A stretch of 64,000 nt of DNA from Lentzea cavernae (GTDB taxonomy: Bacteria > Actinomycetota > Actinomycetes > Mycobacteriales > Pseudonocardiaceae). Below the pieces are notes generated by a model. The model was not told the DNA's origin and searched no databases. It was given only the letters and a program-made list of their open reading frames with translations. This document shows positions 27,110 through 33,984 of the stretch, one piece after another. The position numbers and the translations under genes are program-made. Each line of letters opens with the position of its first letter. The stretch's first letter is position 1. The DNA lies in the NCBI RefSeq assembly GCF_014653695.1, contig NZ_BNAR01000002.1, positions 310,001-374,000 of the forward strand, given 5' to 3'.

Positions 27110-28191
27110 AGGACCACCACCGAGCGCAGGACGCGGCCGTGGTGCATGTCGTCGAACGCCTTCTCGACGTCCTCCAGCCCGATCGTCTCGGTCACGAACG
27201 CTCCCAGGTCGAGGCGGCCCTGCAGGTACAGGTCGATCAGCACCGGGAAGTCGCGGCTGGGCAGGCAGTCGCCGTACCAGGACGACTTCACCGCGCCGCC
27301 GCGGGAGAACACGTCGATCAGCGGCAGTTCCAGTTCCATGTCCGGTGTCGGCACGCCGACGAGCACGGCTGTGCCGGCGAGGTCACGGGCGTAGAACGCC
27401 TGCTGGAAGGTCTCCGGGCGGCCGACCGCGTCGATCACGACGTCAGCGCCGTTGCCCCCGGTCAGCTCGCGGATCGTCTCAACAACGTCCTGCTCGCGCG
27501 CGTTGACCGTGTGGGTGGCGCCGAACCGCCGGGCCCACTCGAGCTTCGCCGGGTCGAGGTCGACGGCGATGATCGTGTGCGCCCCGGCCAGCCGGGCACC
27601 CGCGATGGCCGCGTCACCGACACCGCCGCACCCGAGCACGGCCACGCTGTCGCCGCGGGTCACGCCGCCGGTGTTGATCGCGGCGCCGATACCCGCCATC
27701 ACACCGCAGCCGAGCAGCCCCGCGACCTCCGCAGGTGCCTCCGGGTTCACCTTCGTGCACTGTCCGGAGTGGACCAACGTCTTCTCCGCGAACGCGCCGA
27801 TGCCCAGCGCGGGCGACAACGGCGTCCCGTCCTGCAACGTCATCGGCTGCGACGCGTTGTGCGTGTTGAAGCAGTACTGCGGCCGGCCGCGCAGGCACGC
27901 GCGGCACGAACCGCACACCGCACGCCAGTTCAGGACCACGAAGTCACCGGGTTCCAGGTCGGTGACACCGTCACCGACTGCCTCCACGACGCCCGCCGCC
28001 TCGTGCCCGAGCAGGAACGGGAACTCGTCGTTGATCCCGCCCTCCCGGTAGTGCAGGTCCGTGTGGCACACACCGCACGCCTGCACCTTCACCACCGCCT
28101 CGCCCGGACCGGGGTCCGGCACGAGGATCGTCTCGACGGACACCTTGGCGCCGCGCCCCGCCGCCACGACACCGTTCACCGCTTGTGCCAC
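27106..28191 (-). CDS. mscR: S-(hydroxymethyl)mycothiol dehydrogenase (mycothiol-dependent formaldehyde dehydrogenase)
   Basis: 361-residue zinc MDR enzyme. Catalytic zinc site Cys42 (CGVCHTD) and GHE at 62-64; structural zinc Cys93, Cys96, Cys99, Cys107; NAD motif [15 protein letters not shown]. The [30 protein letters not shown] stretch is typical of the mycothiol enzyme rather than the glutathione one. Oxidises the formaldehyde-mycothiol adduct to S-formylmycothiol. In this operon it removes the formaldehyde released by the Rieske oxygenase. The ending [10 protein letters not shown] is conserved. Its presence is a strong actinobacterial marker, since mycothiol is confined to that phylum. 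Confidence 0.93.
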   Translation of the reverse strand: MAQAVNGVVAAGRGAKVSVETILVPDPGPGEAVVKVQACGVCHTDLHYREGGINDEFPFLLGHEAAGVVEAVGDGVTDLEPGDFVVLNWRAVCGSCRACLRGRPQYCFNTHNASQPMTLQDGTPLSPALGIGAFAEKTLVHSGQCTKVNPEAPAEVAGLLGCGVMAGIGAAINTGGVTRGDSVAVLGCGGVGDAAIAGARLAGAHTIIAVDLDPAKLEWARRFGATHTVNAREQDVVETIRELTGGNGADVVIDAVGRPETFQQAFYARDLAGTAVLVGVPTPDMELELPLIDVFSRGGAVKSSWYGDCLPSRDFPVLIDLYLQGRLDLGAFVTETIGLEDVEKAFDDMHHGRVLRSVVVL

Positions 28192-28205
28192 TGGAGTCGC
28201 TCCTG

Positions 28206-29486
28206 TCAGAGATGGGGGTAGAGGGGGTGCTTCGCGGCCAGGCGCGCGACGCGAGCGGACAGGTCGTCCTCGTCGAAGGACGGCTTGAGAGCGGCGGCGA
28301 TGACGTCCGCGACCTCCGCGAAGTCGCCGGCGGTGAAGCCGCGGGTCGCGAGCGCGGGCGTGCCGATCCGCAGGCCGGAGGTGACCATGGGCGGCCGCGG
28401 GTCGAAAGGGACGGCGTTGCGGTTGACCGTGATGCCGACGCGGTGCAACCGGTCCTCCGCCTGCTTGCCGTCCAAAGAGGACTCGACGAGGTCCACCAGC
28501 ACGAGGTGCACGTCGGTGCCGCCGGACACGACCTTCACGCCGGCTTCGGCGCAGTCGGGCCGGGCGAGGCGTCCGGCCAGGATCGCCGCCCCTTCGAGCA
28601 CGCGCTGCTGGCGTTCGCGGAACTCCGCTCCCGCCGCGATCTTGAACGCGACCGCCTTGGCCGCGACGACGTGCTGCAGCGGCCCGCCCTGCTGGCCGGG
28701 GAACACCGCGGAGTCGACCTTCTTGGCCAGTTCCCGGGTCGAGAGGATCACGCCACCGCGCGGACCGCCGAGGGTCTTGTGGGTGGTGGTCGTGACGAGG
28801 TCGGCGAACGGCACGGGGCTCGGGTGCAGGCCCGCCGCGACGAGCCCGGCGAAGTGCGCCATGTCCACCATGAGCCTGGCGTCCACGAGATCCGCGATGC
28901 GGCGGAACTCGGCGAAGTCGAGCTGCCGGGAGTGGGCCGACCAGCCTGCGATGATCAGCTTCGGCCGCGACTCGACCGCCAGCCGTTCGACCTCGGCCAT
29001 GTCGACCCGGCCGGACTCGCGGTCCACGTGGTAGGCCACGACGTCGTAGAGGCGGCCGGAGAAGTTGATCCGCATGCCGTGCGTCAGGTGACCGCCGTGC
29101 GCGAGGTCGAGGCCCATGATCGTGTCACCCGGCTGGAGCACCGCCGCCATCGCCGCGGCGTTGGCCTGCGCGCCCGAGTGCGGCTGGACGTTCGCGTGCT
29201 CGGCGCCGAACAACGCCTTCACGCGCTCGATCGCGAGCGCCTCGATGACGTCGACGTGCTCGCACCCGCCGTAGTAGCGGCGGCCCGGATAGCCCTCGGC
29301 GTACTTGTTGGTCAGCACCGACCCCTGCGCCTGCAGCACGCTGACCGGCGCGAAGTTCTCGGAGGCGATCATCTCGAGCGTCGACTGCTGGCGGTGCAGC
29401 TCGGCGCGGATCTCGGCGGCGACCTCGGGATCGAGCTCGTCGAGGTCCTGGTCCAGGACGGTGGTGGTGGGAACGGAGAGTGACAA
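28206..29486 (-). CDS. glyA: Serine hydroxymethyltransferase GlyA
   Basis: 426-residue PLP enzyme interconverting glycine + 5,10-methylene-THF and serine + [11 protein letters not shown], the [11 protein letters not shown] substrate loop and the PLP lysine in [14 protein letters not shown] are intact. It probably is a second, catabolic copy: as leader of the betaine operon it uses both glycine and the methylene-THF made by the two oxidases. The 180-base upstream gap carries two tandem IclR-like palindromes. Confidence 0.95.
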   Translation of the reverse strand: MSLSVPTTTVLDQDLDELDPEVAAEIRAELHRQQSTLEMIASENFAPVSVLQAQGSVLTNKYAEGYPGRRYYGGCEHVDVIEALAIERVKALFGAEHANVQPHSGAQANAAAMAAVLQPGDTIMGLDLAHGGHLTHGMRINFSGRLYDVVAYHVDRESGRVDMAEVERLAVESRPKLIIAGWSAHSRQLDFAEFRRIADLVDARLMVDMAHFAGLVAAGLHPSPVPFADLVTTTTHKTLGGPRGGVILSTRELAKKVDSAVFPGQQGGPLQHVVAAKAVAFKIAAGAEFRERQQRVLEGAAILAGRLARPDCAEAGVKVVSGGTDVHLVLVDLVESSLDGKQAEDRLHRVGITVNRNAVPFDPRPPMVTSGLRIGTPALATRGFTAGDFAEVADVIAAALKPSFDEDDLSARVARLAAKHPLYPHL

Positions 29487-29507
29487 CGGGCCAACCCTTC
29501 CGAGCGA

Positions 29508-29543
29508 GTTCCGTAATACGCAACCAAGTTCGCATTATGCAAC
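29508..29543. promoter_or_regulatory. Two candidate IclR operators upstream of glyA
   Basis: Site 1 (29508-29524) is GTTCCGTAATACGCAAC, a 17-bp palindrome with one mismatched pair. Site 2 (29528-29543) is GTTCGCATTATGCAAC, a related imperfect palindrome. They lie 22-57 bases before the glyA start. Site 1 recurs exactly upstream of the ferredoxin gene. Confidence 0.7.
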
Positions 29544-29619
29544 TGCAGCGCGCATCACGGTGAGACTCGTCGGAGCCGTTGTCAAGGCCTTGTCGCACGG
29601 ACGGAGGCATCCGAAACGG

Positions 29620-29653
29620 CGACGAACCCCCGGCGGTGGCCGGGGGCTCGTCG
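29620..29653 (-). terminator. Hairpin terminator of the iclR gene
   Basis: A 15-bp stem with one mismatch and a 4-nt loop starts about 15 bases after the iclR stop on the minus strand (arms cgacgaacccccggc / gccgggggctcgtcg). It should separate iclR transcription from the glyA operon. Confidence 0.7.
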
Positions 29654-29667
29654 TTCGTGAACACCTT

Positions 29668-30450
29668 TCACAGCACGGGATGCCCCATGCGGACGGAGAG
29701 GTCGCGCGACGCCACGCGCAGCTCCTCGACGATTTCGGGCATGCGCTTCTGCGAGAGCCGGTAGGCCGGACCGGCGGCGCTGATCGCCGCCACGACGTCG
29801 CCCTGGGAGCCGAACACCGGCACCGCGACGGCGTGCAGACCGGCTTCGAGCTCCTCCATGCAGGTGGCGAACCCGTCCTCGGCCGTGCGCCGCAGAGCGC
29901 CGCGCAGCTTCGCGGGATCGGTGATCGTGCGCGGGGCGCAGGACTCCAGTTCGCCCGCCAGCAGCCGTTCCTGCTCGTCGGCCGGCGCGGCGGCGAGCAG
30001 CACCTTGCCGCTCGACGTGGCGTGCAACGGCGTGCGCTGCCCGACCCAGTTCTGCGCGGCGACCGCGGAACTCCCCCGCGCCTGGCTGACGTTGAGCGCG
30101 ACGTCGCCGTCGAGGACCGCGATGTTGACGGTCTCGCCGAGCCGGTCGGCGAGATCCGAGCACACGGGACCGCCGACCCGGACGTAGTCGAGCTGCCCGG
30201 TCACCGCGCCCGCGAACCGGAGCATGCCGATGCCGATGCGGAAGGGGCCGCGTTCGCCGTCCTGCTCCACGAGCTCACGGGCCTGGAGCGTGTACACGAG
30301 TCTGGACGCGGAGGACTTGTGCACGCCGAGCTCGGCGGCGATCTCGGTGATCCCCGCTTCCCCGTTGCGGGCCAGCATTTCCAGCACCGCGACCGCACGA
30401 ACGACCGATTGCACCAGCGACGTGTCGCGAGCATCCCCGTTGTTGCTCAT
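29668..30450 (-). CDS. IclR family regulator of the betaine-degradation genes
   Basis: 260-residue regulator. N-terminal winged helix (about 10-72: VQSVVRAVAVLEML, ITEIAAELGVHKSSASRLVYTL) and C-terminal GAF-like effector domain (TPLHATSSGKVLLA, AVAVPVFGSQGDVVAAISAAGP). Start ATG 30450 follows from family length; the frame is open far upstream but without homology. It sits between the glyA operon and the divergent ferredoxin operon and has related palindromes on all three promoters, one over its own start codon. The inducer is probably betaine or a demethylated product (inference). Confidence 0.9.
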   Translation of the reverse strand: MSNNGDARDTSLVQSVVRAVAVLEMLARNGEAGITEIAAELGVHKSSASRLVYTLQARELVEQDGERGPFRIGIGMLRFAGAVTGQLDYVRVGGPVCSDLADRLGETVNIAVLDGDVALNVSQARGSSAVAAQNWVGQRTPLHATSSGKVLLAAAPADEQERLLAGELESCAPRTITDPAKLRGALRRTAEDGFATCMEELEAGLHAVAVPVFGSQGDVVAAISAAGPAYRLSQKRMPEIVEELRVASRDLSVRMGHPVL

Positions 30451-30458
30451 GACGCAAC
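30442..30458. promoter_or_regulatory. Candidate IclR autoregulatory site
   Basis: GTTGCTCATGACGCAAC keeps the GTTnC...GnAAC ends of the palindrome seen upstream of glyA and the ferredoxin gene, and covers the iclR start codon, a position suited to autorepression. Confidence 0.45.
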
Positions 30459-30522
30459 AGTATCCGACTACCGCAACCCGCTCGGGTTCTTGACGACCTC
30501 CATGATCCTGAGCCATTCTGCT

Positions 30523-30558
30523 GTTGCGTATCGCACACCCTGTTCCGTAATACGCAAC
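30523..30558. promoter_or_regulatory. Candidate IclR operators upstream of the ferredoxin gene
   Basis: The full site GTTCCGTAATACGCAAC at 30542-30558 is identical over 17 bases to the one upstream of glyA. A second, half-conserved copy (GTTGCGTATCGCAC) starts at 30523. The full site ends 12 bases before the ferredoxin ATG and abuts the ribosome site (ggaggg), so binding would block initiation. Confidence 0.7.
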
Positions 30559-30570
30559 GGAGGGTTTCTG

Positions 30571-30888
30571 ATGATCACCGCATGCGCCGTGGACGACCTG
30601 CCGGTGGGCGAGTCCGTAGTCGTGTCCGGCGAGGTGGCGATCGCCGTCTTCAACGCGGACGGCGAGTTCTACGCGATCGACGACACCTGCACCCACCAGG
30701 ACGCCTCGCTGTCCGAGGGCTGGCTGGAGGGGTGCTTCGTGGAGTGCCCGCTGCACGCGGCGAGCTTCGACCTCCGCACCGGGATCCCGAACTGCCTGCC
30801 GGCCAAGAAGGCGGTGCGCACGTACCCGGTCGTGGTGCAGGACGGGATGATCTACGTGGACACGGGCCGCCACGAGGCCGTGGCATGA
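30571..30888 (+). CDS. Rieske-type 2Fe-2S ferredoxin
   Basis: 105-residue soluble electron carrier with ligands Cys40-x-His42 (CTH) and Cys59-x2-His62 (CPLH). Resembles the BphF/NirD-like ferredoxins of three-component oxygenases. GGAGGG lies seven bases upstream of the ATG; the frame is open far upstream but that part is a shadow of iclR. Its stop overlaps the reductase start (ATGA). It probably carries electrons to the Rieske oxygenase at 23535-24665. Confidence 0.92.
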   Translation: MITACAVDDLPVGESVVVSGEVAIAVFNADGEFYAIDDTCTHQDASLSEGWLEGCFVECPLHAASFDLRTGIPNCLPAKKAVRTYPVVVQDGMIYVDTGRHEAVA

Positions 30889-32033
30889 GAACGGTCGCGG
30901 TCGTCGGCGCGTCGCTCGCCGGGCTGCGTTCCGTGCAGGAGCTCCGGTCACAGGGCTTCGACGGGCGGATCGTCGTGATCGGCGAGGAGCCGCACGCGCC
31001 CTACGACCGGCCGCCGCTGTCCAAGGCGTTCCTGTCGGGCGCTCTGCCCGCCGCCGACCTCGCGCTCTCCGACGACGACTTCGGCGCCGAGTGGCGGCTG
31101 GGTGTCCGCGCGTCCCGGCTCGACCCGTCGTCCGGCTCGGTCTTCCTCTCCACGGGCGAGGTCGTGCGCGCGGACGGCGTCGTGATCGCGACCGGCGGCC
31201 GGCCCCGCACGTTGCCGGGGACCGCCTCGTTGCGGGGTGTCCACGCACTCCGCACGCTCGACGACGCCGTCGCACTGCGGGCGGAACTGCTGCCCGGCGC
31301 CCGCGTCGTGGTCGTCGGCGCGGGCTGGATCGGCGCCGAGGTCGCCTCCACGTGCCGCTCGCTCGGCCTGGACGTGACGGTCGTCGAGGCCGCCGCGATC
31401 CCGATGGAACGCGCGCTCGGCCCCGTCCTCGGCTCGCTCTGCGCCGACCTGCACGCCGACCACGGCGTCGACCTGCGCCTGGGCGTCGGCGTGGAGTCGT
31501 TCGCGCACAACGGGTCGCGGGTCACCGGCGTCGTCCTGCACGACGGCACGCACCTGCCCGCCGACGTCGTGGTGGCCGGGATCGGCGTGGAACCCGCCGT
31601 CGACTGGCTCGCCGGTTCCGGTCTCGCGCTGGACAACGGCGTGCTGTGCGACCACGGCTGCGTCACCTCCCTCCCGTCCGTCGTGGCCGTCGGCGACGTG
31701 GCGCGGTACCGGTCCTCCCGCGGTCACGTTCGCCACGAGCACTGGACGAACGCGTCCGAACAGCCCGTCGTGGCCGTCCGCAACCTCCTGGCCGGCACGA
31801 CGGCCGAGACCTTCCGCCCGTCCGGTTACGTGTGGTCCGACCAGTACGGCGTCCGCCTGCAACTCGCGGGCGAGACCGGCGGCGCGGACGAGGTGGCGGT
31901 GATCGACGGCTCGCCGGACGACCGCAGGTTCATCGCCGAGTTCCGCCGCGCCGGCAGGCCGATCGGCCTGCTCGCCATGAACAACGCCAAGCTCTTCGGC
32001 CGTCTGCGCCGCCGGCTCACCGCCGTCCCGTGA
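30885..32033 (+). CDS. FAD/NAD(P)H ferredoxin reductase
   Basis: 382-residue reductase of the BphA4/rubredoxin reductase type. FAD motif VAVVGASLAGLRSVQEL (GASLAG), substrate-loop PYDRPPLSK, NAD motif VVVVGAGWIGAEVAST and VVAVGDVARY near the C-terminus. With the preceding ferredoxin it forms a NAD(P)H-to-oxygenase chain. This differs from the Pseudomonas GbcB type, where flavin and ferredoxin domains are one polypeptide. The last 17 bases overlap the convergent decarboxylase gene. Confidence 0.92.
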   Translation: MRTVAVVGASLAGLRSVQELRSQGFDGRIVVIGEEPHAPYDRPPLSKAFLSGALPAADLALSDDDFGAEWRLGVRASRLDPSSGSVFLSTGEVVRADGVVIATGGRPRTLPGTASLRGVHALRTLDDAVALRAELLPGARVVVVGAGWIGAEVASTCRSLGLDVTVVEAAAIPMERALGPVLGSLCADLHADHGVDLRLGVGVESFAHNGSRVTGVVLHDGTHLPADVVVAGIGVEPAVDWLAGSGLALDNGVLCDHGCVTSLPSVVAVGDVARYRSSRGHVRHEHWTNASEQPVVAVRNLLAGTTAETFRPSGYVWSDQYGVRLQLAGETGGADEVAVIDGSPDDRRFIAEFRRAGRPIGLLAMNNAKLFGRLRRRLTAVP

Positions 32034-33429
32034 GGCGCGACTGAAGCCATTCGAGCACCAGATCGATGTCTGCCTCCGACGTGCGGTGGTTGGTGACGCA
32101 GGCACGGATGCCGCGCCTGCCCGCCACCACAACGGGTCCGAGCAGCGCGACGTTCTCCGCGGCCAGCCTCTCGAGCAACGCCGTGTGGTCGTCGTCGGAG
32201 GCACCGTCCACCGCGAAGCACACCGCGGTCAGCGTCACCGGAGCCAGCAGGGTGAGCCCCGGAGTGGCTTCGATCCCCTCGCCCAGCCGCCGCGCCAGCC
32301 CGAGCGTGCGGACGTTCGCCTCGCGGAACGCCGACACACCGAACGCCTGCAACGCACTCCACACCTTGAAAGCCTTGAAGTTGCGGGAGAGCTGCGGCCC
32401 GTAGTCCATGTAGTCGGTCATCAACGGGTCCTCGGCGACCGTCAGGTACGAGGAGTCGAACGCATGCGCGTCTCGCAGCTTCGCACCGTCGCGCACGAGC
32501 AGGCACCCTGCCTCCAGCGATGCGTACAGCAGCTTGTGCGGGTCGAGCGTGATCGAGTCGGCCCGCGCACAACCGCCCATCAGCCCACGCATCTCCTCCG
32601 ACAGCAGGAAAAGCGCGCCGTACGCACCGTCGACGTGCAACCACAGGTCCTCCGCGGCGCACAGATCCGCGATGTCGTCCAACGGATCCACCGAACCGGT
32701 CGACACCGTGCCGCACGTGGCGACCACGCACCACGGCCGCAACCCGTCGGCACGATCCTCCTCGATCGCCGCCCGCAGCGCGCCGACATCCATGCGGTGC
32801 ACCGAATCCGTCGCGATGTGGCGCACGTTGTCCAGGCCGATGCCGAGGATCGCGGCGGCCTTGTCCACGCTGCGGTGCGCCTCGACGGAGGTGTAGACGA
32901 CGAGCGGTGCTGACGCGCGTTGCAACCCGTTGGCGTGGAAGTCCGGCACGCGGTCGTTCAACGCCGTGGCCAGCGCCTGCAGCGTCGCGAGCGACCCGCC
33001 ACCGGTCAGGATTCCTTTGGCTTGGGCGGGAAAACCCACGACCGAGGCCAGCCACTCCAGCACCGAGCGCTCGACCACGCTCGCCGCGGGTGACAGCTGC
33101 CAGAAGTTGCAGTTCTGGTTCAGCGCGGCCGCCACCGCCTCGGCGTACGGAGCGATGCCGTTCGGTGGGCCGAGGACGTACGCGAGGAACCTCGGGTGCG
33201 CCACCGCCGTCGAGTTGGGCAGGATCGTGTCCTCCCACCGGTCGAACAGCGCGTCCACGCCGACGCCCCGTTCCGGCATCGGCGCGGCGAGCAACGACGC
33301 CAGCACGTCCCGATCGGGCTCCGGCAGGATCTCGGCCTTGGGCAGGCCGCGCTCGTAGGAGTCGAGCAGCGCCAGCAGCCTCGCGCCGGCCCTGTCCCGT
33401 TCGTCGCCGGTCAGCAGAAGTTCGTTCAC
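32017..33429 (-). CDS. PLP-dependent amino-acid decarboxylase (group II)
   Basis: 470-residue fold-type I decarboxylase of the aromatic-L-amino-acid/glutamate decarboxylase group. The GGGSLATLQAL phosphate loop, LHVDGAYGALFLL with the PLP Asp, and the PLP lysine in TLDPHKLLYASLEAG are intact. Start GTG 33429 (VNELLLTGDERDR) fits family length. The substrate (tryptophan, tyrosine, DOPA or another amino acid) is not evident. Divergent from an Lrp/AsnC regulator with paired palindromes between, so probably under amino-acid control. Confidence 0.88.
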   Translation of the reverse strand: MNELLLTGDERDRAGARLLALLDSYERGLPKAEILPEPDRDVLASLLAAPMPERGVGVDALFDRWEDTILPNSTAVAHPRFLAYVLGPPNGIAPYAEAVAAALNQNCNFWQLSPAASVVERSVLEWLASVVGFPAQAKGILTGGGSLATLQALATALNDRVPDFHANGLQRASAPLVVYTSVEAHRSVDKAAAILGIGLDNVRHIATDSVHRMDVGALRAAIEEDRADGLRPWCVVATCGTVSTGSVDPLDDIADLCAAEDLWLHVDGAYGALFLLSEEMRGLMGGCARADSITLDPHKLLYASLEAGCLLVRDGAKLRDAHAFDSSYLTVAEDPLMTDYMDYGPQLSRNFKAFKVWSALQAFGVSAFREANVRTLGLARRLGEGIEATPGLTLLAPVTLTAVCFAVDGASDDDHTALLERLAAENVALLGPVVVAGRRGIRACVTNHRTSEADIDLVLEWLQSRLTGRR

Positions 33430-33454
33430 GCCAAGCAGATTAGGCTTCTCAGGC

Positions 33455-33510
33455 TGGCACGCGATTGCCACTTCGACCTCATGCGGGCTTCGTCGTGGCA
33501 CAATCTGCCA
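33455..33510. promoter_or_regulatory. Two candidate Lrp/AsnC operators
   Basis: TGGCA-N6-TGCCA at 33455-33470 and TGGCA-N5-TGCCA at 33496-33510, with centres about 40 bases (roughly four helical turns) apart, in the gap between the decarboxylase and the Lrp-type gene. Same-face repeated palindromes fit an oligomeric Lrp protein. The second abuts the chosen Lrp start codon. Confidence 0.55.
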
Positions 33511-33948
33511 GTGGACCGCATCGACCGCGCAATCATCCGCCACCTCCAGGAGGACGGGCGGCTCACCAACACCGAACTGGCCGACAAGGTGGGCCTGACG
33601 CCGTCGCCGTGCCTGCGCCGGGTGCGGGCGCTGGAGGAGGCCGGGGTGATCACCGGGTACCACGCGGCGGTCGACCCCGGCGCACTCGGCCGCGGCTTCC
33701 GCGTCCTCGTGCACATCGACCTCAACGCGCAGGACCTCGCCACCATCGAGGCGTTCGAGGAGAAGATCGCGGAGATCGACGCGGTCGAGTCGTGCGTGCG
33801 GATGTTCGGGCAGCCCGACTACCACCTGTGGATCGCGGTCGCCGACCTCGCCGCGTACGAGCAGCTCTACATGTCGGCGCTGACGCGGTTGCCGGGTGTG
33901 GCGCGCACGAACTCGCAGTTCCCGATGAAGACCGTGCTACCCCGGTAG
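33511..33948 (+). CDS. Lrp/AsnC family transcriptional regulator
   Basis: 145-residue amino-acid-responsive regulator. N-terminal HTH (IDRAIIRHLQEDGRLTNTELA, VGLTPSPCLRRVRALEEAGVI) and C-terminal RAM effector domain ending in QFPMKTVLPR. GTG 33511 was chosen because VDRIDRAIIRHL is the normal Lrp beginning; ATG 33481 would add ten non-conserved residues. No ribosome site is visible, so it may be leaderless. Divergent from the decarboxylase, its likely target. The stop codon lies in a palindrome that may terminate transcription. Confidence 0.9.
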   Translation: MDRIDRAIIRHLQEDGRLTNTELADKVGLTPSPCLRRVRALEEAGVITGYHAAVDPGALGRGFRVLVHIDLNAQDLATIEAFEEKIAEIDAVESCVRMFGQPDYHLWIAVADLAAYEQLYMSALTRLPGVARTNSQFPMKTVLPR

Positions 33949-33949
33949 C
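33932..33949. terminator. Short palindromic terminator over the lrp stop codon
   Basis: GTGCTACC and GGTAGCAC are perfect 8-bp arms around two bases, including the TAG stop. The LuxR-type gene converges 36 bases further on, so the element may work for both strands. Confidence 0.45.
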
Positions 33950-33984
33950 ACCCAGATCGGCGCCTCGGAGGGCTCACCCGGCGC

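Noticed and set aside
29305..30570. Long upstream extension of the ferredoxin frame
   Set aside because: Shadow of iclR and glyA; the ferredoxin begins after a clear ribosome site at ATG 30571.
30451..31275. N-terminal extension of iclR by about 275 codons
   Set aside because: It runs antisense to the ferredoxin and reductase genes and its sequence is Arg/Pro-rich; the normal IclR length starts at 30450.
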